Of a stretch of DNA of 64,000 nt, positions 34,541 to 43,597 are shown one piece after another; positions within the stretch are counted from its first letter, which is position 1; each line of letters opens with the position of its first letter. The notes beneath the pieces are model-generated. The model had not been told where the DNA came from, ran no database searches, and was given only the letters and a program-made list of their open reading frames with translations. This DNA is from a virus. The translations under genes and the position numbers were made by a program. Location of the stretch: IMG/VR virus record IMGVR_UViG_3300049489_000400, positions 34,718-98,717 of that record. The stretch is one strand, 5' to 3'.

Positions 34541-34915
34541 TTAGATCATCTCATTCAATCCTTCTCCGATAGTTACACGTCCAACGCTGAACTTGTATTC
34601 TTGAACTCGTACTCCATCGCTGAATTCTGGATCAGGGAAAGCACACAAAAGAATTACCGTGATAGCGCCAACAGGGAAATTTTTGCTTTCGTCACGTTCA
34701 ACAAAAACATTAACTTGATTGTTATTAGTACCGTCAACAGCCAAAGTTCCGTGATCAGTTTCAGGAACCAAAGCATATTTCTTTTGTTCGATATTATTAA
34801 CTTTCAAGATTGCCTTGATGTTAGTACAAACGCTAATATCTACAGCAGCACCTGCTTCGATAACTTGTACGCTAATTTTTTGGTCTTCACCTTGCTGAAA
34901 AGTTGTTGCAGCCAT
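34541..34915 (-). CDS. Small structural protein next to the tail tube
   Basis: A 124-residue, all-beta-looking protein with KISVQVIEAGAAVDIS and VNVFVERDESKNFPVGAITV. The sequence pattern suggests an immunoglobulin-like or BppU-like domain. It is cotranscribed with tube and sheath and precedes a terminator, so it is probably abundant in the virion (decoration of the tail or a second tube-like protein). No specific family identified. Confidence 0.55.
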   Translation of the reverse strand: MAATTFQQGEDQKISVQVIEAGAAVDISVCTNIKAILKVNNIEQKKYALVPETDHGTLAVDGTNNNQVNVFVERDESKNFPVGAITVILLCAFPDPEFSDGVRVQEYKFSVGRVTIGEGLNEMI

Positions 34916-34940
34916 TTTAATTCGTTTTTAGTTATTAATA

Positions 34941-35426
34941 TTACAATGGGAATAAGATTGGAGTAATATACTCAAAATCTACGTCACGACCTGAGATTTG
35001 ACCCTCAGAAATATCAAAACTTTCTTTCGTTGAAAAAGCACCTCTAATAGAAGCAAAAAGCTCAAATTGTGGATAAATGATTCCAGTAGCAGGGTCTTGA
35101 AAATCCTTAACTTTCTTCATTATATCAATCTGAATTCCATCTTCTTGTAAAAGAACTGTATCAACAAATTCTTGAAGGTTGTTCACATTTCTTAAAAGTG
35201 CAGTTTTAATCAACTGATCTTGATTGTTAAATGTGATAGAATAGAATCCAGCGTTCAATGAACCGCTCCATTCCAAAGCTGGAACTTCACTCGGTGTAAG
35301 TTCTCCAATTCCTTGAACTCGTCCACGTCTGATATTCTCATTAACTCGAATGCTCTTCATTTTACCGACAGCAATTCCGTCAACTTTTATTATAGCCAGA
35401 GGGGCTGTCATTACTTTAGTTGCCAT
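34941..35426 (-). CDS. Tail tube protein
   Basis: A 161-residue protein beginning with a strand-rich segment (APLAIIKVDGIAVGKMKSI) followed by GIGELTPSEVPALEWSGSL. This is the arrangement of gp19/XkdM-type tube proteins, with an IGE/P-containing loop. Size fits the family (about 140-170). It lies immediately downstream of the sheath gene, the standard order in contractile tails. It forms the inner conduit for DNA. Confidence 0.85.
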   Translation of the reverse strand: MATKVMTAPLAIIKVDGIAVGKMKSIRVNENIRRGRVQGIGELTPSEVPALEWSGSLNAGFYSITFNNQDQLIKTALLRNVNNLQEFVDTVLLQEDGIQIDIMKKVKDFQDPATGIIYPQFELFASIRGAFSTKESFDISEGQISGRDVDFEYITPILFPL

Positions 35427-35444
35427 GTCTTACTTATTTTTAAA

Positions 35445-38069
35445 TTACGCACTCAAGTTAGAATCTAACATGAATCCTGTTACAAACAATTTATTAATTG
35501 GACCATTAGGAACAAAACCGTACTTGATATCATAATAATCTTCAATCAAACGAACAGTAACATTTTTGAAACTAATAATCAGGTTATCCTGAGCTGAAGT
35601 AGCAGTTCTTGAAAGTAAATAACCTTCCACGAATGATTTTACATCTGCTGGAGATGCACTACCTACGTTGTTACCTACAAACAAAGGTCTCATATTTAAA
35701 ATCAACTCTTTGTTCAATTGAGCAGCAATCCTCATGATTGAAATCTCGAAAGAACTTCCATCAGGATTTATAAGTTGAGTATTTCTTTGCAATGAGTTAA
35801 TACCTTGATTGACAACGTTTCCTATGCCTGGCACTAATCTGTTGTGGACTACTCCAGCCTGAAGTGCTCTCTCACGCTCTCTCAATCCTAATTGGTGATT
35901 AAAATTAGTAATCTTAATACCTTTAAATGTAAGAGGTGTTTGAGGCTCTAAGCCACCTAATCTACCAGTGATGTTAGCAGCGTGATAAAAGGCAGATAAT
36001 TTCTCAAAACCTCCGCCAGTCACATTCGCTCTTTTGTGACCGCTATGAACTACGATAACTCGGTAGTCATTGTAATATTTTGCAGTTTCGATAGATGAGT
36101 TAGGAACACCAGCTTCAAACTTGGTTTCGTCTATACCTGCTCCAACAATCATAAATTTGTTCATTTCAGCATCTCTCTGAATATGATTCCAGATTTTATT
36201 GTTTTGAACACCCATTGCCTCATCTCCAAATCTATCACAAAGGAAGAAAGTATTATCCAACTCTCTGATGTCCTCAAGAACTCGGTCTAATGACGCTGGA
36301 GTATAATTAGTAACACCGTTTACAGCAAGATTTATGTCAGAATAGTTTGATAAATCCGATGCGGTAACTGCTCCTGTTCCTGTTACAAGGTAATTTTCAT
36401 CAAGTCTGAATCTTTTAGATAACAAGAAGTCATTCTTAGCCCACTCTATAAGTTCAGAAATATTGGAAAATTCGATGCTCGTAGCAATCAAATTAGGAGG
36501 ACAAAACTCTGGAGCAAGTCCGTTTATGTCGTTTCCGCCAGCTGTCTTTCCTCTGTAAGTACCTTCGTAAAATTCAATCATGAATTTAGTTGGATCATTA
36601 ACTCCAGCCATCATTTGCGCACCATAACCGATAGTCAACATTCCAGAATCACTACCTCCACTGAACGAACCTATCGTAAGGAATGGAACTGTTCCGAAAG
36701 GGGTTGTTAATACTACTGAATCACCATTTAAAGATGCTCCTGAACCTATTGGTGCAACGATTGTTACAACACTTAAAGCAACAGTAGCAGTAAATCCGTG
36801 ATTCAGACCAGCATTCGTATTAGCATTAACAAGTGCAGCGTAGTTAGCAGCTAAAGCATCCGTTGTTCCTGTTCCTGTTGAAGGCAAAGTTCCTAAATCA
36901 ATACCATCTACAGTTACAGTCATTGTAGAATTTTCTTCACCGATAGAAGTTACAGTAACATCTACAGTAGATAAGGTTTCATTCACACCTCCTGAAAAAG
37001 TTGTTGCAGGTGTTACAGCTACAGTACCAGTAGTTGCAGTTACAATAAGAGGGTCACCGTTCAAGGTTGCACCAGAACCTGCAAGGGCAGTTACTGTTAA
37101 TACGTCTAATGTTGCTGATGCTGTAAAACCATGAACTCCTGTATTAGAGTTAATCAAAGCGGCATAACCTGCAGCATTAGAATCATTTGTCGCTCCAGGT
37201 TGAACAGTGTAGTAACCGAAGAACACATAAGGTAAACCGTTATATGCTATACCTACCACATCCCCAGCGTTACCTGGAGTTGTAAATGTCAAAGAAGCAG
37301 TAGAATCTATACTGTCTACACCTCCAGTCATGGTAGCTGAGGATAAAGTTCCTTGAATAGGCAATTGCATAGTTGTTAAAACAACCAAGTTACCTGAAGA
37401 ACCTGTTCCTGTCGGAGCAGTAACGATAACATCCCCACCTTGCAAAGCAGCATGGTATCCTGAAGTTCCTGAATTTATAGCTTCCATAATTTGCTCAGCA
37501 AAATCTGACGTAGAAGTCGATGTAGCTGTGATCAATCCAGTAATTGAAGAACCTCCTAATATTTGAATATCGGCAGTATCTCCTACTAAAATTGGCCCAA
37601 TCACGGAAATAGAACATTTCGCTAAAGATTCAGCTACTCTACCATTTGCGCATTCACCCTCATTAAGAGTTAGTAATTTTATTTTACCACCTGCTGAACC
37701 ACCTCCTGAAAATTGAAATTCGATTTCTCCAGGTGTCGTTTCGGCTGCACGAACTATATGAACTGTTTCTGGACCAGACGCAGATACTTGAGGGTTAAAC
37801 AAGAAATCAGCGATGTCGAAAAGCAAACCTCCACGAACAAAATCCTGAAAGTCGGAAATATCTTGGAATGAATAGACAGAATTCAATCCTTGTCTATCTT
37901 CTCCATTTATTCCAGAACCTCCACCGAATCCCATTCCAGAACCTGTATCGATGATACAAACGTTGCCAGTAGAGAATGTGCTAGGCTTAACTGGTATACC
38001 ACTCTTGACCTGAGCATAAACTCCTGGTTCAATAATTTTTTTACCATTAAAATTTACTATTGTAGCCAT
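35445..38069 (-). CDS. Tail sheath protein with tandem inserted domains
   Basis: An 874-residue contractile sheath protein. The N-terminus has the sheath hallmark IIEPGVYAQVKSG. The C-terminal half (from about 480) includes LATSIEF-type segments, RVIVVHSGHKRANVT and ALQAGVVHNRLVPGIGN, as in gp18-type sheaths. Between about 139 and 475 lie three related beta-rich units of roughly 110 residues, two ending in FSGG and one in MTGG. They contain YAALINSNTGVHGFTASA and YAALVNANTNAGLNHGF. The inserts make it longer than T4 gp18 (about 660) and likely decorate the sheath surface. Confidence 0.9.
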   Translation of the reverse strand: MATIVNFNGKKIIEPGVYAQVKSGIPVKPSTFSTGNVCIIDTGSGMGFGGGSGINGEDRQGLNSVYSFQDISDFQDFVRGGLLFDIADFLFNPQVSASGPETVHIVRAAETTPGEIEFQFSGGGSAGGKIKLLTLNEGECANGRVAESLAKCSISVIGPILVGDTADIQILGGSSITGLITATSTSTSDFAEQIMEAINSGTSGYHAALQGGDVIVTAPTGTGSSGNLVVLTTMQLPIQGTLSSATMTGGVDSIDSTASLTFTTPGNAGDVVGIAYNGLPYVFFGYYTVQPGATNDSNAAGYAALINSNTGVHGFTASATLDVLTVTALAGSGATLNGDPLIVTATTGTVAVTPATTFSGGVNETLSTVDVTVTSIGEENSTMTVTVDGIDLGTLPSTGTGTTDALAANYAALVNANTNAGLNHGFTATVALSVVTIVAPIGSGASLNGDSVVLTTPFGTVPFLTIGSFSGGSDSGMLTIGYGAQMMAGVNDPTKFMIEFYEGTYRGKTAGGNDINGLAPEFCPPNLIATSIEFSNISELIEWAKNDFLLSKRFRLDENYLVTGTGAVTASDLSNYSDINLAVNGVTNYTPASLDRVLEDIRELDNTFFLCDRFGDEAMGVQNNKIWNHIQRDAEMNKFMIVGAGIDETKFEAGVPNSSIETAKYYNDYRVIVVHSGHKRANVTGGGFEKLSAFYHAANITGRLGGLEPQTPLTFKGIKITNFNHQLGLRERERALQAGVVHNRLVPGIGNVVNQGINSLQRNTQLINPDGSSFEISIMRIAAQLNKELILNMRPLFVGNNVGSASPADVKSFVEGYLLSRTATSAQDNLIISFKNVTVRLIEDYYDIKYGFVPNGPINKLFVTGFMLDSNLSA

Positions 38070-38074
38070 CCTTA

Positions 38075-38431
38075 TTATTTTTTATGTGACGTTTTGTTGG
38101 ATTTAATTTTAGCCAGCTTTTCCTCTTTGGATGTTAATGGCTTATCTTCTTTTTCAACTTCTTCTTCTGATTCTTCATCTTCAACATCTTCTGATTCGTC
38201 AGATTCAGTTGAATTATCAATTACAGTATTCGATTCTGTTTTCTTAGGAGCAGATTCACTAGCCTTTTTATCAGCAATTTCTACATATGAAGAAGAATCA
38301 AAAGCAAACTCACTTTTCAATTTTTCAATCCACTCTTTCTCTGTCATCTCTACAGATGCATAAACTCTCGATGCAATGTTTCTGTCATTGCTTTTGAAGT
38401 TATATTTATGCGAAAATTCTTGAATTGTCAT
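38075..38431 (-). CDS. Small acidic-tailed protein upstream of sheath
   Basis: A 118-residue protein. The first 55 residues form a helical, possibly winged-helix-like head (TEKEWIEKLKSEFAF). The rest is a low-complexity Glu/Asp/Ser/Lys tail. Unknown family. It lies between the neck gene and the sheath gene and may be an assembly factor. Confidence 0.55.
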   Translation of the reverse strand: MTIQEFSHKYNFKSNDRNIASRVYASVEMTEKEWIEKLKSEFAFDSSSYVEIADKKASESAPKKTESNTVIDNSTESDESEDVEDEESEEEVEKEDKPLTSKEEKLAKIKSNKTSHKK

Positions 38432-38433
38432 AA

Positions 38434-39132
38434 TTACCCATTTGTATTTGAAAGAGTAATACCTGTTACTGAGAACCCTCTGATAATACGTTTGCTGAAA
38501 AAATCTGGTACATAAACTTCGTACATAAAGGACAAATTGAATGACCTATGGAACACATGAGAAGGAACTAGGTCTGATTGAATCTGAACATCTCTTCCAG
38601 AAAATTTAGGCAATCTTAAACCGCTTAATTCAAGATGATAATGCAAAGCTATGAAACTAGCTTTTATGAAGTTATATATCAACAGAACTTCCAATGTATT
38701 TTCTGAAGTAATCATAAGATTATAATTAGCATCATACATCTTATTATATTGTGGGGTGAATTCAGAATGACCATCTGAAAAATTATTAACGACATTCGGT
38801 TGATAATTTTCATCAGCACCTATTCCAAAATCTCTCCCTGTCTCCTCAGGTAATAAAATATGTACAACTCCCATTCCAGAATTTTCCATATTATACCCTA
38901 AATTAACCTCTATATCTCTATTGATGAATAATTCTTTAGCTTGTTCGAAATAATCAAAAGTCTCCCAAGAAACTATATTGTTATTTTCATCTTTACCAAA
39001 GAAATTATACAATATCGTATCTTGTTCTGATGCGGCTTCTGCAAAATCATCCTTTACTATTTTGAATATTGATTTCAGAGTATTGTAAATTACAATTTCT
39101 GGCATCAAAACAGCTGAAACATTATTGTCCAT
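38434..39132 (-). CDS. Neck/tail completion protein candidate
   Basis: A 232-residue protein with mixed alpha/beta pattern (EIVIYNTLKSIFKIVKDDF; NYNLMITSENTLEVLLIYNF; a late RRSFNL-type strand block). No clear family. It lies between a gp10-like neck protein (11-base overlap) and the sheath gene, where tail-terminator or sheath-stabiliser proteins are normally encoded. Role inferred from order only. Confidence 0.5.
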   Translation of the reverse strand: MDNNVSAVLMPEIVIYNTLKSIFKIVKDDFAEAASEQDTILYNFFGKDENNNIVSWETFDYFEQAKELFINRDIEVNLGYNMENSGMGVVHILLPEETGRDFGIGADENYQPNVVNNFSDGHSEFTPQYNKMYDANYNLMITSENTLEVLLIYNFIKASFIALHYHLELSGLRLPKFSGRDVQIQSDLVPSHVFHRSFNLSFMYEVYVPDFFSKRIIRGFSVTGITLSNTNG

Positions 39133-39928
39133 ATCCTAAGTTTTTAAGTATCTTGTCTACATTATTCTCTGCTATTGTGTTAACATCTGTATTACTAACA
39201 GCTTTTTGCATTAAATTATGCGCTTTAATTCCTTTGTGTATCCAAGAATTAGGGTCTGAATTACCGCTGACTCTTCTGAATGTTTGATAGGTATTCTGAG
39301 TAGTTTTACCGTATGCTCCTGTCTTTTTAACCATACCTGCATAAATACTAGATTTATGAGTATATTCTGGAAAATTGATATTAGCTTCTGGTATAACTAT
39401 TGCTGCTCTACTCTGAGGAATGTCAAATGGAGATGGCACATTCTTTAATGGAGAATTAGCAGGTTTTTTCTTCATTATATCGTGAACCTCTTTAGGCATG
39501 ATACTGCTAAATGCAGAATTTTCACCTACAATCCCTGGAGTTCCTATTCTGAATGGTATTGTTAAATACCAAGAAAATGTAACCTTACCACCTTTAGAAG
39601 TCTTTACTGAATATTTTACTTTTCCACTCTTTTTGAAATTTTCTTTCATATCGAATGGGCCAATGCCTTTTTCTATCATGTTAGGTAACATTCCGTGTAA
39701 CATGATAGTTCTTGAAAATTGAGAGTTCCTGATTATATCTAAGTTGTTGATATACTCATCTCTTGATGATTTCAAATTGTTAGATGCCTCAACTCTCCAA
39801 TTTCGGTAAATTTCAGTAGTGATTTCTTCCACTGTAGATTCAACTATAAAATCTGCCGTGTTTCTAGGAAAATTAAATTCCTTAATCAGGTCATCTATGT
39901 CAATTTGTATTTTCATCTGTATTATCAA
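39122..39928 (-). CDS. Neck protein, HK97 gp10-like
   Basis: A 268-residue protein. The C-terminal region has QTFRRVSGNSDPNSWIHKG, a pattern typical of HK97-gp10-like and virion-morphogenesis neck proteins (fRtvs..s...w.hpg). It sits among connector genes between capsid and sheath. It is longer than the usual ~120-190 residues. It probably joins head-completion proteins to the tail. It overlaps the upstream gene by 29 bases. Confidence 0.6.
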   Translation of the reverse strand: MIIQMKIQIDIDDLIKEFNFPRNTADFIVESTVEEITTEIYRNWRVEASNNLKSSRDEYINNLDIIRNSQFSRTIMLHGMLPNMIEKGIGPFDMKENFKKSGKVKYSVKTSKGGKVTFSWYLTIPFRIGTPGIVGENSAFSSIMPKEVHDIMKKKPANSPLKNVPSPFDIPQSRAAIVIPEANINFPEYTHKSSIYAGMVKKTGAYGKTTQNTYQTFRRVSGNSDPNSWIHKGIKAHNLMQKAVSNTDVNTIAENNVDKILKNLGYGQ

Positions 39929-40697
39929 TTAATCTGGACGATTCTTCAAATTTCAAATTGTCAAATAAATAATGAGCTTTCCTAGCAGTACCATTAATAG
40001 GCATAGCTTGTAATTCCTCATTAGTAGCAGAACATCCTTCTTTTGTTCTTACTTTAGTGATATCCCTATTCATATCAATTATGTGATATGTTAAAAGATG
40101 TCTATATCTTATAGTAATAGTCAGGTCTTTTTGATTCATATACTTATTGTGAAGAATAATTCTTTCATTCTCAATAGTATAATCAGGTTCAGGTATTCTT
40201 TTCAGTGCGGTCTTGTCATTTTCAAACATTAAAATAGATTCTATTTCTAGTATCTCATATGTTGTGAAACATGTCATCTTACCTCTAAATTCTCTAGGTC
40301 TAAGAATTTCATTGAAATACCCTTCAGCTTCTCTTATGATTATTCTATCCATAAAAGCAAGTCTGTCTATGGCTCTAGCAGTCACTTTAGCCATACCAGT
40401 AGATAATTTAGACCAATCTTGATATTTAACATCTGCATTGATTCCTTGTATAGCCATTCTTGTGCTTATTCTATCCATGAAAATCCAACCAGTGCCTATA
40501 CAATTATCACAACTTATTAGTGCTTGTCCATTGCCTTTTACAGCACAAGGACATCTTAATGCCTTGTCTACATAAACTTCATAACCTTTATCGAATACAA
40601 GAGAATTGAATCTTTGCGGTTCAAATCTAACTTGGTGTTCTACTGACTCTGGACCAGTAGTAGATACAATCGCTTTTTTCTTTACTCCTGTCGACAT
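39900..40697 (-). CDS. Head-closure/neck protein with Cys cluster
   Basis: A 265-residue protein. A four-cysteine cluster (RCPCAVKG, then ISCDNCIGTGW) around residues 48-70 could bind zinc. The later half is strand-rich (DLTITIRYRHLLTYHII). This type occurs in the neck region of some large myophages, though I cannot name the family with certainty. Location between connector and gp10-like genes supports head closure. Function inferred. Confidence 0.5.
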   Translation of the reverse strand: MSTGVKKKAIVSTTGPESVEHQVRFEPQRFNSLVFDKGYEVYVDKALRCPCAVKGNGQALISCDNCIGTGWIFMDRISTRMAIQGINADVKYQDWSKLSTGMAKVTARAIDRLAFMDRIIIREAEGYFNEILRPREFRGKMTCFTTYEILEIESILMFENDKTALKRIPEPDYTIENERIILHNKYMNQKDLTITIRYRHLLTYHIIDMNRDITKVRTKEGCSATNEELQAMPINGTARKAHYLFDNLKFEESSRLIDNTDENTN

Positions 40698-40699
40698 GA

Positions 40700-41488
40700 T
40701 TACATATTTTTAAACATCAAACCTCTGTATTCAGCCTTCAACTCACCCCACTCTGTGTTGAATTCATCTATGTATTGTTTTATCCTACCAGCGAATGCAC
40801 CACCCTGTCCTTTTGTTGTAGAATAGGATTGGCTAATTCCATCTATTGAAATAGACTGATTACCCACGCCAGCGCCAAATATTAAATCTCCAGCAATCGC
40901 TAATAATGGTATAGCAGCTGCCTTACCCAGTGCTGATATTAATTCCATAGGAATGTTATCCCAACCTGTACAGTAATTTATTCTCCAATAATTAGGTATA
41001 AAATCAGTACCAAAGAACCCCATGTGAGGTGTTATTCCTGAAAACACAAACGCATTTTGAGTCATGACTGCACCACCTTCAGTATTTGGAATTAGATACA
41101 AATTTCTGAATTTTGTAGTATCAGTACCTCTCATACAACTTAACCACTGTTTAGGATAATGAACTTGTTGAACATTGTTTATATACCCGTCCAGAGAAAT
41201 TGGATTCATTATAGGGAATACAGTTTTTATATATCCCCATCTGAAGAACTCTTCTCTTATAAAATCGGCTGTTTCAAATATTCTTTGTTTAGCAAATTTT
41301 ATAGAAAGCACATTTTCAATCTGTTTTTGAGCAGAAAGAATCTTCTGTTTTATTGAATCAGGACTTATGCTGCCTCCGTCAGGATAGCACAAAGGAATCC
41401 CTGTTAAATACATGTCTATCAACTCCGAAGGACTGATTACCAGTCCTTCGTTTTTTGAGTATGATATGTCTAGCTTGAATTGAGGCAT
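40700..41488 (-). CDS. Head-tail connector (adaptor) protein
   Basis: A 262-residue protein. The N-terminal half has helical KQKILSAQKQIENVL. The C-terminal half has ISALGKAAAIPLLAIAGDLI, then SISIDGISQSYSTTKGQ and helices GRIKQYIDEFNTEW. The 'S-x-S-I-D-G' segment before a terminal helix pair is common in gp6/gp15-like adaptors that bind the portal. It is the first neck gene after the capsid genes, consistent with the role. Confidence 0.65.
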   Translation of the reverse strand: MPQFKLDISYSKNEGLVISPSELIDMYLTGIPLCYPDGGSISPDSIKQKILSAQKQIENVLSIKFAKQRIFETADFIREEFFRWGYIKTVFPIMNPISLDGYINNVQQVHYPKQWLSCMRGTDTTKFRNLYLIPNTEGGAVMTQNAFVFSGITPHMGFFGTDFIPNYWRINYCTGWDNIPMELISALGKAAAIPLLAIAGDLIFGAGVGNQSISIDGISQSYSTTKGQGGAFAGRIKQYIDEFNTEWGELKAEYRGLMFKNM

Positions 41489-41501
41489 GACAAATTATTT
41501 T

Positions 41502-41966
41502 TTATGAATTTTTTCTCAAGAATTGAATCATCATCTTTTCAGATTTCATGAACTTCTTGTATTTCTTTTCCTCGAAACTTTTAGAAGCAATTTCAATCAA
41601 TTCTTCAAGAGACAATTCATCAAGTCCGTCACCTTCCTCGTCTGAATCTTCGTCTGACTCTTCGTCTGACTCATTCCCTTCTGTATCTCCATCTGAATCG
41701 TCCTCATCAGAATCTTCGTTACCTTGGTCACCTTCGTCAGAATCCCCATCTGTATTACCAGAATCTGTTACCGTAGTTCCATTACCCTCAACTAGCTTGA
41801 ATCCGTTTCCAGAATTAAGTAATAGACTTGCTGTAACATCATCTATGGTGAATTTTCCTTCAGCATCGATTTCAACTGCTCCTGCGATAGGAACAATAAT
41901 AGTTTTACCATGTTGTTTAGCATCCTCTACTAATAGAACAACATCCTTGTTTTTTTGATTACTCAT
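41502..41966 (-). CDS. Capsid-associated protein with acidic middle region
   Basis: The ATG at 41966 gives 154 residues. A TTG eight codons upstream would also be open but lies against the capsid terminator, so the ATG is preferred. Residues 1-60 form a compact beta-type domain (TIIVPIAGAVEIDAEGKF; ASLLLNSGNGFKLVEG) resembling small decoration-type domains. About 60 acidic residues follow, then a helical tail (LDELSLEELIEIASKSFEE). It follows the major capsid gene and is probably a head decoration or completion protein. Inference from position and composition. Confidence 0.55.
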   Translation of the reverse strand: MSNQKNKDVVLLVEDAKQHGKTIIVPIAGAVEIDAEGKFTIDDVTASLLLNSGNGFKLVEGNGTTVTDSGNTDGDSDEGDQGNEDSDEDDSDGDTEGNESDEESDEDSDEEGDGLDELSLEELIEIASKSFEEKKYKKFMKSEKMMIQFLRKNS

Positions 41967-41992
41967 TATTTCAAAAATTAAATTTAACAAAA

Positions 41993-42022
41993 AAGGGCAG
42001 GCAGACTATTCCACCTACCCTT
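41993..42022 (-). terminator. Intrinsic terminator after the major capsid gene
   Basis: A stem of AAGGG-AGG paired with CCT-CCCTT, with one internal mismatch and a loop of about 12 bases, is followed on the minus strand by TTTTTTG. It lies just beyond the capsid stop and would keep capsid mRNA in excess over neck genes. Confidence 0.75.
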
Positions 42023-42046
42023 CATAGTTTCACTTTACAATACTAA

Positions 42047-43534
42047 TTAAGCACGTCCGATGTTGATGAAACGAACCATTTTCTTAGGTGCGTACAAGAA
42101 CGGTGTTCCGTACAATAAGATCATGAATCGGTACGCTGGACTCAACAACGCTAAATCCATTTTCATAAGTGGAGCAAGTTGAGCGAATTCAATCACTTCA
42201 TTGTCCATTTGGAAAAGGATAGCTTGATCCATATCAGGCATCATTCGGTTACGGTCACGAACCGCTCCAGCAGCAGCACCATCATATCCAGCTGTAAACT
42301 CTTGTGCAGACACAGTGAATACAGGATAGAAAGTAGCAGCAGCGAAAGAAGCAGCACCTGGATTAGAACGGTAAACTACATAAGAAGTAGCTGGTGTAGA
42401 ACCACCACCGTCAGTAAATGCTAAGTCGATAGCACCTCCAGCAACTACAGCCGCAGCAGCAGCACCGATTTGAACCAAAGTAGATTCACCATATCGGTTT
42501 ACAGAAGCAACAGCGTAGTAGTAAGTACCAGCATCAGTAGCAGCCCACTTAGAAGATGCATCAACAGCAACAGGAGTCAATGAAACAGAAACAACTGGTG
42601 CAGGTGCATTCGGTGATGTAGCTGGTGATACACTAGTACGACTAGGTTTTTTGTTGAAGAAAATATCCCAGTTCAATCCGATACGTCCAAATTGAGAATC
42701 GAATGATTGAACTCGTTGACCCATAATACCGTCAGAAGTTTGAGCAGTATTAGGTTGGATAAATTTGTTTCCGTAGAAACCTTTAACGAAGTCACTCAAT
42801 ACACGTGGTGGAGCGTACAATTGAGTACCTACACCAAAGTTTTGAATAATTCCGTTTGCCCCATCTTCGATAGCTTCTTCAGTCAAAGCAGAACCTCTAA
42901 GGTCAACTACAACTTCTGAGTTAAAGTAAGCATCCAAGTTGATCCAAGCATCATTTCGTTGATGCTGAGCAAGGAATCCGTTAAACTCTTGTGAAACCAA
43001 AGCCTCATCACCGAAATACAAAGAACGGTTCAATTGACGTAGAATCCACATCGTACCATTCTTAATCTCTCGCTCCATGATACTTCCGATGTGAGTGTTA
43101 ACCAATGTCATCGGGTGAGACACAGATTTAACAACCCCCATGAATTTCACTAACTGAGCACGTCTTACGTAAGTACTGTCCTCTTCATTCGGCAACTCTC
43201 CTTCATTGTAGAAACCTCCACGAAGCGCACCATAAGATGTCAACTGGTTGTATTCTTCAACGGTGTTGAATGCAGATTTTTTAGGCAAGTTCTTCCATAG
43301 AACGATTTCTGTTTCTTTGAAAGTCAAGTGTTTCAAAGTCTTATCAAGACTCTCAACTTTCAATGGAGCACCTCCAGCAGTCGTCAAATTGGCTGTTTCT
43401 CTACCAGTAATTTGACCTGCCTCAAGTGCTTTTTGCAACTGGTTCAATTCTTCACTAGAACTGCTACCAATCAAATTCGGCTGGCCATTATTGGCAGCAG
43501 CATTTGCGTAATCAGCTAAATTTAGTCCTTCCAT
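42047..43534 (-). CDS. Major capsid protein (HK97 fold) with inserted Ig-like domain
   Basis: A 495-residue capsid protein. The N-terminal arm is followed by LTFKETEIVLWKNLPK, GGFYNEGELP, and LVKFMGVVKSVSHPMTLVN. Later segments are FGDEALVSQEFNGFLAQ and PPRVLSDFVKGFYGN, and the C-terminal end of the core is FLYAPKKMVRFINI. This order is familiar from large-myophage capsids of the HK97 fold. Residues about 300-415 form a Pro/Ala/Val-rich segment with YYYAVASVNRYGES, like an Ig/FN3 insertion exposed on the shell. The upstream protease-scaffold gene and downstream terminator fit. Confidence 0.88.
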   Translation of the reverse strand: MEGLNLADYANAAANNGQPNLIGSSSSEELNQLQKALEAGQITGRETANLTTAGGAPLKVESLDKTLKHLTFKETEIVLWKNLPKKSAFNTVEEYNQLTSYGALRGGFYNEGELPNEEDSTYVRRAQLVKFMGVVKSVSHPMTLVNTHIGSIMEREIKNGTMWILRQLNRSLYFGDEALVSQEFNGFLAQHQRNDAWINLDAYFNSEVVVDLRGSALTEEAIEDGANGIIQNFGVGTQLYAPPRVLSDFVKGFYGNKFIQPNTAQTSDGIMGQRVQSFDSQFGRIGLNWDIFFNKKPSRTSVSPATSPNAPAPVVSVSLTPVAVDASSKWAATDAGTYYYAVASVNRYGESTLVQIGAAAAAVVAGGAIDLAFTDGGGSTPATSYVVYRSNPGAASFAAATFYPVFTVSAQEFTAGYDGAAAGAVRDRNRMMPDMDQAILFQMDNEVIEFAQLAPLMKMDLALLSPAYRFMILLYGTPFLYAPKKMVRFINIGRA

Positions 43535-43585
43535 TTTGTATTAGTTTTAAAATTTAAACTTCGTTTTCTTTGTAATACAACTAAC

Positions 43586-43597
43586 TAATATCTGTTA
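43586..43597 (-). promoter_or_regulatory. Intergenic motif TAACAGATATTA before the capsid gene
   Basis: On the minus strand the stop codon TAA of the protease gene is the first three bases of TAACAGATATTA. The same or a near-identical motif occurs at 45110-45120, 49295-49306 and 60642-60653, each at or just after a stop and 20-60 bases before the next virion gene. A regulatory or RNA-processing role is inferred. Confidence 0.45.

Noticed and set aside
41967-41990. TTG start extending the capsid-associated protein by eight codons
   Set aside because: The extension abuts the capsid terminator; the ATG at 41966 gives a normal leader.
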